64,000 nt of DNA from Winogradskyella sp. (GTDB lineage: Bacteria; Bacteroidota; Bacteroidia; Flavobacteriales; Flavobacteriaceae): positions 434,001 to 498,000 of the forward strand of contig NZ_RHLG01000001.1 in the NCBI RefSeq assembly GCF_003712105.1, given 5' to 3'. Below the pieces are notes generated by a model, which saw only the letters and a program-made list of their open reading frames with translations, made no database searches and was not told where the DNA came from. Shown here one piece after another: positions 9,361 through 17,108 of the stretch (the stretch's first letter is position 1; each line of letters opens with the position of its first letter). The position numbers and the translations under genes were made by a program.

Positions 9361-9762
9361 TTAGTGATTACTTTGTCCAGTAGAAAACTCGTCTACAGTT
9401 TTCATCTCTTGAACTTCATAAATTTTGCTAACCTTGGCAATGGTTTCTTTAAGAGAAGAATGATTTACTTTAGCTTCATCGTACTCTACCATAGCCAATT
9501 TTTTGTCAAAATCTACCTTAGCAGATTTTACGCCTTCCATTTTAGCCATTTTCTTCTCGATCGTTTTAGCGCATCCAACAGCACAAGTCATGCCTTCAAT
9601 ATTAAACTCTACTTTAGCGTAGGTGGCATTTGGGTCTAATGCCGTCTTCACATCTTTATTTACAACCTCTACAGTTTTTAATTCTGGCTCTACATTGTCT
9701 TTACACGCAACAAACAAAAGTGCTACTACTCCAAGTATTATGATACTTTTTAAATTTTTCAT
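9361..9762 (-). CDS. Heavy-metal-associated (HMA) domain lipoprotein
   Basis: A 133-aa lipoprotein with a lipobox ending at Cys20 (Leu-Phe-Val-Ala-Cys). One HMA fold spans about residues 48-115. The metal loop reads G-M-T-C-A-V-G-C, so the two cysteines (60 and 64) are spaced CxxxC rather than the classical CxxC. The fold's usual job is binding Cu(I) or similar soft metals; an envelope-anchored single HMA domain could be a copper chaperone or buffer. The ORF can begin at a GTG one codon earlier, but ATG at 9762 is preferred. No P-type ATPase or regulator is adjacent. Confidence 0.85.
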   Translation of the reverse strand: MKNLKSIIILGVVALLFVACKDNVEPELKTVEVVNKDVKTALDPNATYAKVEFNIEGMTCAVGCAKTIEKKMAKMEGVKSAKVDFDKKLAMVEYDEAKVNHSSLKETIAKVSKIYEVQEMKTVDEFSTGQSNH

Positions 9763-9787
9763 CACAAGATTTATTCTTAACTGGAAA

Positions 9788-9795
9788 CAAATCTA
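9788..9795 (-). promoter_or_regulatory. -7 promoter box (TAGATTTG) for the HMA lipoprotein
   Basis: Exact TAnnTTTG on the minus strand, 25 bases upstream of the ATG. No -33 TTG is obvious. Confidence 0.4.
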
Positions 9796-9854
9796 ATAAA
9801 TACAAGGTTTCTTGGAAAATAATTAACGAATTTTGTGACCGCAACGAAAGTTTT

Positions 9855-10733
9855 ATGAAAAACGTTAACACCAAATGGATATATCTCATCATTTTATCGA
9901 TAATTTGGGGCAGTTCATTTATTCTGATCAAAAAAGCACTTCTCGGTTTAACACCTTATCAGATAGGTAGTTTGCGTAATGTGCTAACAGGTATAATATT
10001 ATTAGCGTTTGGATTTAACGGTTTAAAAACGATTAAAAAATCGCAATGGAAATGGTTGTGTATATCTGGGTTTTTAGGGTCATTTTTTCCTGCGTTTTTA
10101 TTTGCAATTGCCGAAACTGAAATCGATAGTTCAATCACTTCAATTTTAAACTCTCTTGTGCCTTTAAATACCATTTTAATGGGAGCTGCAATATTTAAAA
10201 TTGCATCAACTAAACGTCAATTTATTGGTGTAATTATAGGTTTTATTGGTACAGCAATTTTGATACTAAAAGGATCTGAAATCAACCCAAATCAAAATTA
10301 TTTTTACGCGAGTTTTATTATAATTTCGACTTTGATGTATGCCGCCAATGTGAACATAATTAAGCGTTACCTACAAAATGTGAAACCTTTAACAATAGCA
10401 GCTGGGAATTACGTCTTTATTATGTTGCCTGCGTTTATTGTATTAGTATTTACGGACTTTTTTTCTGAAAGCACGTATACTTCTGATTTGTTTTGGAATG
10501 CTTTTTTATGCGTGCTTATCCTATCTGTTTTTGGAACAGCCTTGGCAAAAGTTTTGTTTAATAAAGTGATTCAAATTTCAACACCAGTATTTGCTACTTC
10601 AGTAACGTATTTAATGCCAATTGTAGCTCTAATTTGGGGGTTATTAGATGGTGAAGCTTTTACACTTATTCAGGGTATTGCTTCAATAATAATTTTAGCA
10701 GGTGTTTATATTGCAAATAAAAAGAAGGCATAA
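9855..10733 (+). CDS. EamA family (drug/metabolite superfamily) transporter
   Basis: A 292-aa inner-membrane protein with ten predicted helices in two EamA repeats of about 140 residues. The first repeat begins with the characteristic W-G-S-S-F near residue 18. The second repeat has the typical T-Y-L-M-P-I-V-A-L-I-W-G stretch near residue 256. Family members export amino acids, nucleosides or other small metabolites; the substrate here cannot be predicted. It is divergent from the HMA gene and convergent with the M16 peptidase operon, so it is monocistronic. Confidence 0.9.
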   Translation: MKNVNTKWIYLIILSIIWGSSFILIKKALLGLTPYQIGSLRNVLTGIILLAFGFNGLKTIKKSQWKWLCISGFLGSFFPAFLFAIAETEIDSSITSILNSLVPLNTILMGAAIFKIASTKRQFIGVIIGFIGTAILILKGSEINPNQNYFYASFIIISTLMYAANVNIIKRYLQNVKPLTIAAGNYVFIMLPAFIVLVFTDFFSESTYTSDLFWNAFLCVLILSVFGTALAKVLFNKVIQISTPVFATSVTYLMPIVALIWGLLDGEAFTLIQGIASIIILAGVYIANKKKA

Positions 10734-10761
10734 AAAAACCGAAGCTATTACACTTCGGTTT
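10734..10761. terminator. Terminator between convergent genes
   Basis: An 8-bp stem (10737-10744 with 10753-10760) and 8-base loop. The strong A-run on the left suits the leftward M16 operon best; the right side has only three Ts. Confidence 0.7.
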
Positions 10762-10781
10762 GTATAAGTTGAACGTTGTAA

Positions 10782-12851
10782 TTAATTGCCGAAATCTGCT
10801 TCAGTTACGCCTTCATTAATTTTCACTTCCTTAAGTTTAAACTCAACAGATTGCCCCATCATAGTAGCTGCTCTAGTTTCTGGAAACTTAATACCGCTAT
10901 ACTCCGTATAATCTTTTAATAAAGCTTCTTGAGTTTGACTGCGCCCTTGCATATTTGTTGTTTGAATTTCTTTAACCTTTAGCCCAGATTCTACATCGTA
11001 ATAAAGCGTCCAAGAAACTACTTCACCAGGAACATTAACAACATAGGCATCTTTGCCATCCACCTTTTCAGTTCCAGATAATTTCGCCGTGTTTGAATCC
11101 AAAAGATTTCTTTCCATAAATAATCCTGCATAAGGTTTCATATCATTAGTCATATTTTCTGGAAGCGGCTGGTTATTAGCAGTGGCACTTTCTTGAGTCA
11201 TTACCATTGTAACCATTTTATTACCGCCTACATACATGCTTTGATTTGTTTTACCGTCAATACGCTTTTCTTCTTGTACAATAGCACCCATCGGTGTTGT
11301 AGCTTCATACTGCGTCATAATAGATTTAATATTATTCATATTATCCAACGCTCCAGTAGCTTTAAGATAGTTACTCATTATAGATTTTACAGTTATCCCT
11401 TCAGGCAAAGCTTTATTAAATTCTGGCTTTTCTGTTGCATTGGCATACTTGTCGTAATACTTGATTGGCAATCCAACTTTCTCAAGATTTTCAATCACAT
11501 CACTACCTTTACCAACGATTACAACTCTAGCATTATCTAACTTGAAGTATTTGTTTGCTACTCGCTGAACGTCTTCAATAGATACTTTGTTGATGTTCTC
11601 TAGGTAATTAGCATAAAAGTCTTCTGGTAATTTATTTCTCTTAATATTTAGAGCATAATTAGCAATAGTCTGTGGACGCTCTAGAGCCATAACAAAATTT
11701 CCAACATACTTTGCTTTTGCATTTTTTAAAGTCTGAGCTTCTACTGGTTCTGTTCTTATACGCTTAATCTCTTTTAAGAACTCAACCACAGCACTATCTG
11801 TTACAGCATTACGCACTTTTGCACTAGCATTAAAACGAGAAACACCATATCTGCTTGCTCCTAAACTTGAATAAGCTCCGTATGTATAGCCTTTATCTTC
11901 ACGAAGGTTTTTGAACAGGTAACCTTCTCCACCACCACCAAGTATGTTATTTGCCATTAAAGCAGCGAAATAATCATCATCACTTTGCTTTAAGTCTACA
12001 TTGTTAGTGATAGAAATACTAGATTGTGTAGCATTAGGTAAGTCTACAAAGTTAATCTGTGCATTTGATGCATTAGCAGTTAATTCTGGTGCAGGGATTT
12101 CAGTTAAATCTACTTTCTCCCACTTACCAAAATATTTGTTCATTTGCTTTTTTACCGTTTTTATATCGATATCTCCAACAACAACGATATACGCATTGTT
12201 AGGTGCAAAACGAATTTTATATAAATCTAATACATCCTGAAAATCAACATTATTTACGGTCTCTTGTGTCGTGAATTCTCCAAAAACATGGTCTTTACCG
12301 TAAGATAAAGCACCACCAACTCTTCCAGAAACTGCATCTAAGCTTTTCTCTCCAGTTTTTAAGTTTTCGATTAACTTATCTTTTTCTTTAAGAAATTCTT
12401 CCTCAGTTAATAAGGGATTAATCGTTGCGTCAGCCATTAGTTCTACAATACGATCAGCATATTTAACTAATCCGCTTCCAAAACCTCCACTAGATCCAAA
12501 ATTAATGTTAGCTCCTAAAAAGTCTACTTCTTCGTTAAACTCATCCTTAGAAATTGATGTCGTTCCGTTTCCTAACATAGATGATAGGATACTTGCAACA
12601 CCGGCTTTATCACCTTCTTTGTATGGTTTATTGTCAATACTTAACTGATACGATACTCTAGGTAGTTTATTGTTTTCAACTACCATTACAGTAATACCAT
12701 TTTTAAGCTTAAACTCATTAGGCTTTTCTAAATTAATAGTAGGTTCTGGTCCTGCTTTAGGCATCTGAGACCTATCTAATTGGGCATTAACACCAAAAGT
12801 TACTAATGCTAAACCTATAAATGCGGCTATTTTTAGTTTTAATGTCTTCAT
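10782..12851 (-). CDS. M16 peptidase-like protein, apparently non-catalytic, with C-terminal extension
   Basis: A 689-aa exported protein (signal peptide ending Val-Asn-Ala-Gln near residue 24). It has two M16 domains, at about 40-250 and 250-470, but the HxxEH zinc motif is missing at the expected place in the first. It is thus likely the non-catalytic half of a heterodimeric M16 peptidase, with the upstream gene as the catalytic half; M16B bacterial pairs and mitochondrial processing peptidase have this arrangement. About 190 extra C-terminal residues look like an envelope LolA/lipoprotein-sorting-type beta domain. An in-frame start 13 codons earlier would overlap the upstream gene, so I chose the ATG 1 base after that gene's stop. 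Confidence 0.88.
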   Translation of the reverse strand: MKTLKLKIAAFIGLALVTFGVNAQLDRSQMPKAGPEPTINLEKPNEFKLKNGITVMVVENNKLPRVSYQLSIDNKPYKEGDKAGVASILSSMLGNGTTSISKDEFNEEVDFLGANINFGSSGGFGSGLVKYADRIVELMADATINPLLTEEEFLKEKDKLIENLKTGEKSLDAVSGRVGGALSYGKDHVFGEFTTQETVNNVDFQDVLDLYKIRFAPNNAYIVVVGDIDIKTVKKQMNKYFGKWEKVDLTEIPAPELTANASNAQINFVDLPNATQSSISITNNVDLKQSDDDYFAALMANNILGGGGEGYLFKNLREDKGYTYGAYSSLGASRYGVSRFNASAKVRNAVTDSAVVEFLKEIKRIRTEPVEAQTLKNAKAKYVGNFVMALERPQTIANYALNIKRNKLPEDFYANYLENINKVSIEDVQRVANKYFKLDNARVVIVGKGSDVIENLEKVGLPIKYYDKYANATEKPEFNKALPEGITVKSIMSNYLKATGALDNMNNIKSIMTQYEATTPMGAIVQEEKRIDGKTNQSMYVGGNKMVTMVMTQESATANNQPLPENMTNDMKPYAGLFMERNLLDSNTAKLSGTEKVDGKDAYVVNVPGEVVSWTLYYDVESGLKVKEIQTTNMQGRSQTQEALLKDYTEYSGIKFPETRAATMMGQSVEFKLKEVKINEGVTEADFGN

Positions 12852-12852
12852 C

Positions 12853-14184
12853 TTATTTCTCATCTTTTTTAGGTAAGTACTGAATTTCAACTCTTTGATT
12901 TGGGCTTAAGTATTTTTTAGCCACATCTCTAATTTCTTCTCTGGTAATTGAGCGGTATAAATCTAACTGTGTATTAATTAAGTTTACATCTCCATACAAT
13001 AGATAGTATGTTGCTAAAGAACTTGCAATACCTGCCACACTTGAGTTAGAGTTTACAAACTGATTCTCAAACTGGTTCATTAATTTTTGGTAATCGCGCT
13101 CAGAGATAAGATCTGTTTGCATTTTTGCAATCTCTTCGTCCATTTCACCTAATAAATCATCAAGTGATACATCACCTTGTGGTAATGCAAACAATGCAAA
13201 AATATTATGGTCTACTTGACCTAAATTAACCGCAGCTACCTGAAGTGCTTGTTTTTGCTCATCTACAATCTTCTTATATAGTACTGAACTCTTTCCGCCA
13301 CTTAAATATGTAGAAATCATATCTAATACATAAGCATCTCTTGTAGCTTGACCTGGTAATCTGTATGCTGCAATAATTGCAGGGATTTGAATATTTGGAT
13401 CGTAAGCCGTTACCTTTTTAGTCTCTGTAATCGGAGTTTCTTTAGGGAAGTTTCTAACAAAATCAGGTCTGCTCTTAACTTCACTAAAATAGTCTCTAAT
13501 CATATCTTTAGTCTTCTCAGTATCTATGTCACCAGCAACGATTAATACGGCATTGTTTGGTCCATAATATTTATCGAAATACGCATTAAACTCTTCTAAT
13601 GTAGAAGCGTCAAGGTCTTTCATGTATCCAATATTTGGGTGCTTATATGGATGATTTTCGAATAAATTTTCACCGATAACCTCTAATATTCTACCATAAG
13701 GACTATCGTAACGCTGACGTTTTTCTTCTTTTACAACCTCGTTTTGAGTATCAACACCAACTTGATCAATAACAGGGTGAAGCATGCGCTCTGACTCTAG
13801 CCATAAACCTAACTCTAGTTTATTAGATGGGAAAATCTCATAATAATACGTTCTATCTTGCGATGTGTTGGCGTTGAACGTTCCACCATTAGCAGGTATA
13901 ATTTTCATAAACTCACCACGCTCAATATTTTCTGAACCTTCAAATAAAAGGTGCTCAAAAAAGTGAGCAAAACCAGTTCTTAAACCAGTTTCAGACTTTC
14001 CTCCAAAGTCTTTTCCACCAACATCGTACATTACAGAAGTAATGACTACTGGCGCCGTATTATCTTGATGTAAAATAACGTGCAAGCCGTTATCCAAATC
14101 AAATTCTTCAAACTCTACCTTTTGTGCTGTGGCTGCATGGCCTATAAGCATCAAAAGTGCTAGACTTAATACCCTTTTTTTCAT
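12853..14184 (-). CDS. M16 family zinc peptidase, catalytic subunit
   Basis: A 443-aa exported protein (signal peptide to about Ala20). The inverted zinc motif H74-F-F-E77-H78 is intact, and the downstream acidic motif (N-E-V-V-K-E-E) supplies the third ligand. The two-domain M16B length (about 420 mature residues) is normal. It lies first in a two-gene operon with the non-catalytic partner, separated by 1 base, which suggests translational coupling and equal production. Likely role: degradation of peptides in the periplasm. Confidence 0.92.
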   Translation of the reverse strand: MKKRVLSLALLMLIGHAATAQKVEFEEFDLDNGLHVILHQDNTAPVVITSVMYDVGGKDFGGKSETGLRTGFAHFFEHLLFEGSENIERGEFMKIIPANGGTFNANTSQDRTYYYEIFPSNKLELGLWLESERMLHPVIDQVGVDTQNEVVKEEKRQRYDSPYGRILEVIGENLFENHPYKHPNIGYMKDLDASTLEEFNAYFDKYYGPNNAVLIVAGDIDTEKTKDMIRDYFSEVKSRPDFVRNFPKETPITETKKVTAYDPNIQIPAIIAAYRLPGQATRDAYVLDMISTYLSGGKSSVLYKKIVDEQKQALQVAAVNLGQVDHNIFALFALPQGDVSLDDLLGEMDEEIAKMQTDLISERDYQKLMNQFENQFVNSNSSVAGIASSLATYYLLYGDVNLINTQLDLYRSITREEIRDVAKKYLSPNQRVEIQYLPKKDEK

Positions 14185-14257
14185 TTTTTGTTTTTTATTT
14201 TAAAATAAGTTTCAAGTGTTTGTCTTACTTGTAAACTAGTTGTTACAGCAATAGCTG

Positions 14258-14265
14258 CAAAAATA
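14258..14265 (-). promoter_or_regulatory. -7 promoter box (TATTTTTG) for the M16 operon
   Basis: Exact TAnnTTTG on the minus strand, 73 bases upstream of the M16 ATG. No -33 TTG was seen at normal spacing, so the assignment is tentative. Confidence 0.35.
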
Positions 14266-14356
14266 GAGAACTATTTTCCTTTTTATTCTAAATAAAATGT
14301 GAAATAATGATTAGTTTAAGTAATCAAAACCAATAGATTACAAAAGGCTTAAAACG

Positions 14357-14387
14357 TTTGTGAATTAGGAATTTAAGCGTATATTTG
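14357..14387 (+). promoter_or_regulatory. Promoter of rplU-rpmA (TTTG, 19 bases, TATATTTG)
   Basis: Both elements of the Bacteroidota promoter are present: TTTG at 14357-14360 and TATATTTG at 14380-14387, with 19-base spacing. The leader to rplU is about 55 bases. Confidence 0.75.
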
Positions 14388-14449
14388 CATCCGCTTTCTG
14401 AGAAAAGCAAAGTATTAGTAATTAAACAGAATAATAAAAACGTTACGCT

Positions 14450-14947
14450 ATGTACGCAATTGTAGAGATAGCAGGGCATCAATTTAAAGTTGAAAAAGAC
14501 CAAAAAGTTTTTGTTAACCGTTTAGCAACAGAAGAAGGTAAGAAAGTAGATTTCGATAACGTTCTTTTAATTGGTGATGGTGACAATGTAACTGTAGGCG
14601 CCCCAGCTATAGACGGAGCACAAGTAAGTGCAAAAGTCTTAAAACACTTTAAAGGTGATAAGGTTATAGTTTTCAAAAAGAAAAGACGTAAAGGTTACCG
14701 TGTTAAAAATGGTCACCGTCAAGCACTTTCTGAAATTGTAATCGAAGGAATTAAAGCTTCTGGTGCTAAAAAAGCAGCGCCAAAGAAAGAAGCTAAGAAA
14801 GCTGAACCTAAAAAATCAGAAGCAGTTGAAGCAACTCAAGATTTGAGTAAAATGACTGTAGCAGAATTAAAAGAGATGGCTAAAGCAAAAGGTATTACAG
14901 GTATTTCTTCTATGAAGAAAGCTGATTTAATTGCTGCTTTAAGCTAA
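14450..14947 (+). CDS. rplU: 50S ribosomal protein L21 with C-terminal extension
   Basis: Residues 1-103 are a standard L21 (starts M-Y-A-I-V-E-I-A-G-H-Q; K-K-R-R-K-G-Y-R near 77-84). It is followed by an Ala/Lys/Pro/Glu linker at 104-130 and a helical module at 131-165 (M-T-V-A-E-L-K-E-M-A-K-A-K-G-I) that resembles a Rho N-terminal/SAP-type helix-extended-loop-helix. Normal L21 is about 103 aa, so the tail adds roughly 60 residues. It is co-transcribed with rpmA 27 bases downstream. The tail may contact RNA or another protein (inference). Confidence 0.95.
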   Translation: MYAIVEIAGHQFKVEKDQKVFVNRLATEEGKKVDFDNVLLIGDGDNVTVGAPAIDGAQVSAKVLKHFKGDKVIVFKKKRRKGYRVKNGHRQALSEIVIEGIKASGAKKAAPKKEAKKAEPKKSEAVEATQDLSKMTVAELKEMAKAKGITGISSMKKADLIAALS

Positions 14948-14974
14948 TTAATAACAATATAAACCCTTAAGACA

Positions 14975-15235
14975 ATGGCTCACAAAAAAGGAGTTGGTAG
15001 TTCTAAAAACGGTAGAGAATCAGAATCGAAACGCCTTGGTGTTAAGATTTTTGGAGGACAAGCTGCTATCGCTGGAAATATCCTAGTAAGACAAAGAGGT
15101 AATACACATCACCCAGGTGAAAACGTATACCAAGGAAAAGACCACACTTTACATGCTAAAGTTGATGGTATCGTAAAATTCACAAAGAAGAAAGACAATA
15201 AGTCTTATGTTTCTATAGAGCCTTTTCAGGCTTAA
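14975..15235 (+). CDS. rpmA: 50S ribosomal protein L27
   Basis: An 86-aa protein with the canonical N-terminus [16 protein letters not shown]. The basic N-terminal arm reaches the peptidyl-transferase centre. There is no cleavable N-terminal extension of the Firmicutes type. Second gene of the rplU-rpmA operon, followed by a strong terminator. Confidence 0.97.
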   Translation: MAHKKGVGSSKNGRESESKRLGVKIFGGQAAIAGNILVRQRGNTHHPGENVYQGKDHTLHAKVDGIVKFTKKKDNKSYVSIEPFQA

Positions 15236-15260
15236 GAATTTTACTTTTAAAATTTAGATT

Positions 15261-15290
15261 AAACCCTTTCTGTTTCAGAAAGGGTTTTTT
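15261..15290. terminator. Bidirectional terminator after rpmA
   Basis: A 12-bp perfect stem (15261-15272 with 15276-15287), a TTT loop and a trailing T-run. It lies between rpmA and the convergent MutS-like gene. Confidence 0.9.
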
Positions 15291-15292
15291 GT

Positions 15293-17077
15293 TTACACTA
15301 TATCCATCTTCTTCAGCAAGAAACTTGCATTCATGTTTTGGCAAATGCCCGGCTTTAACTTATAATCAAAAAAGAGTTCATCATTAACAATTTTGGCATC
15401 AAAGAAGTAGTTTTTTACAGAATTTGCGGTCGCTGAGCCTGTCGAAGCAATTTCAGTGAGACTTAAATCATGTGTAGCAATGATTCCTGTGGCTTTTAGT
15501 TTTACCAATTTCTCTACAAATTTTCTTGAGCCTATTGCTTTATCTGTAGAGTTTGTGCCTTTTAATATTTCGTCTAAAATCACAAAATAGTTTGTATCAT
15601 TTTCAATAGTATCGACTACAAATTTTAATCGGGTTAACTCACTAAAAAAGTACGAGCTATCATCAGTAAGTGAGTCAGTAGTCCGCATACTTGTAATCAA
15701 TTTAATAGGCTTGTATTTGCTTTCCTTTGCGCAAATAGGCAATCCAACATTTGCCATAACAATATGTAAAGCCACTGTTCTTAAAAAGGTACTCTTACCT
15801 GCCATATTAGCCCCTGTAACTATAAAGAACTGTTCTTGGTTTAGCTCTAAATCACTATCGATACGCTTTTCTGCATTTAATAATGGATGCCCTAAATCTT
15901 TAGCAGAAATTGTAGTTTTATTCTCTACAATCTCTGGATACACAAAGTCTTGATGATTAAAGGCGTAATTGCCCAAACTATTAAACGCATCAAAGAACGT
16001 CACCACTTCGAACCAATGGTCTACTTTATTTGCATAAGTAGTTATCCATTGTTCTACATAATAGGATTGGCGTATATCCCATAAAAAATAGCCATTGCCA
16101 AATATTGCAGATAACAGATTGTTGCGATTATCGAGTGCATCTAAAACCTTTGAGAATTTTAGAAATATTTGTGAGGCTTTTAGGTTTTCAGATTGAATCT
16201 TAGCCTGTTTTTCCTTTAATAATTCTGATTCAAAATTCTGTGTTTCAATTTGAGCTAAGAGCAAAGCATATTGTCTAAATGTATCTTTAGCTTTTTCTGT
16301 GTTTTGAGATAGTACATTTATTTGCTTTAGAAATTTCCCAGTTAGTGCTAAACCTAAAAAGAGCCAATAGCCTATATACTGTATTGGAATGGTATCAAGG
16401 ATTCCTAAAGCTATAATTGCTACTGAAGCGAGACTAAAACCAATTGTTATTCTGTACCATGTTTTATTTAGAAATGGCTTGTAGTTTTTTAGCCAAGTAA
16501 TAATTGATTTTGCTGAATGTTCGACCTTTACACCTTGCGCAATTCCAGAATACAATTGTCGCCATTCTGGCAATGTAGATAGTTCTTTTATGGCGTCTTG
16601 ACGTTTTTCAATATCCAAAATATCATTAGCCAACAAATACTTCACTAAAACATTTGTACCTTCATTAATAGTTGTTCTATTGGTATATTGAAAGAAAGAA
16701 CCTCTGCCAAACAAATCTATATCTAAGCTGTAAAAGTGTTCCGGATTTTGGTACTTATTACCATCTGCTCTCTGATGAAAATCACCCGAAGCTATTTTTA
16801 ATTCTTCTTTATTGATTTTAACCAGACGCTTATGTAGTGCGCGTTTGGCCTTTAAATCTGTATACTTAGAAAGTAAAAACAAAAAAACACCTATTCCAAA
16901 TAACCCAATAATTAGAGCTACTTTCCATTGATTAATCATGGTATAAACCCCAACTGCAGTAATTATAAAAACCGAAAGCCTCAAAACACTATAAAGGCTT
17001 AATGTTTTATAAAGTTGTTTGGCTTCTGCCTTATGCTTTTTAGACTGAAGTGTGTAAAATTCTGTTGGGTTTTGCAT
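15293..17077 (-). CDS. Membrane-anchored MutS-like ATPase
   Basis: A 594-aa protein whose last 200 or so residues are a MutS-type ABC ATPase: Walker A T-G-A-N-M-A-G-K-S-T near 410-419, a D-S-S-Y-F-F-S-E loop, Walker B V-I-L-D-E near 500 and a T-H-D switch. It lacks the N-terminal mismatch-recognition domain of MutS1. Instead it has two hydrophobic pairs (about 29-68 and 210-250), so it is probably bound to the inner membrane. A core/lever-like helical region lies between. The role is unknown; mismatch repair is unlikely. Near the C-terminus a loop (about residues 549-556) is encoded by the dispersed repeat at 15427-15449. No operon partner is obvious. Confidence 0.85.
   Translation of the reverse strand: MQNPTEFYTLQSKKHKAEAKQLYKTLSLYSVLRLSVFIITAVGVYTMINQWKVALIIGLFGIGVFLFLLSKYTDLKAKRALHKRLVKINKEELKIASGDFHQRADGNKYQNPEHFYSLDIDLFGRGSFFQYTNRTTINEGTNVLVKYLLANDILDIEKRQDAIKELSTLPEWRQLYSGIAQGVKVEHSAKSIITWLKNYKPFLNKTWYRITIGFSLASVAIIALGILDTIPIQYIGYWLFLGLALTGKFLKQINVLSQNTEKAKDTFRQYALLLAQIETQNFESELLKEKQAKIQSENLKASQIFLKFSKVLDALDNRNNLLSAIFGNGYFLWDIRQSYYVEQWITTYANKVDHWFEVVTFFDAFNSLGNYAFNHQDFVYPEIVENKTTISAKDLGHPLLNAEKRIDSDLELNQEQFFIVTGANMAGKSTFLRTVALHIVMANVGLPICAKESKYKPIKLITSMRTTDSLTDDSSYFFSELTRLKFVVDTIENDTNYFVILDEILKGTNSTDKAIGSRKFVEKLVKLKATGIIATHDLSLTEIASTGSATANSVKNYFFDAKIVNDELFFDYKLKPGICQNMNASFLLKKMDIV
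15427..15449. repeat. Dispersed 23-bp repeat, copy 1 (inside MutS-like gene)
   Basis: Core, minus-strand sense: CTTCGACAGGCTCAGCGAC. It matches 26661-26683 at 21 of 23 positions; both differences are C/T. It is read in frame as part of A-S-T-G-S-A-T-A in the ATPase C-terminal region. Confidence 0.8.
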
Positions 17078-17108
17078 GATATTCTAACAAAGTAGAAATA
17101 TAAGAAAA

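Noticed and set aside
15293-17077. MutS-like gene as the mismatch repair protein MutS
   Set aside because: No mismatch-recognition domain; membrane segments instead; only the ATPase domain is shared.
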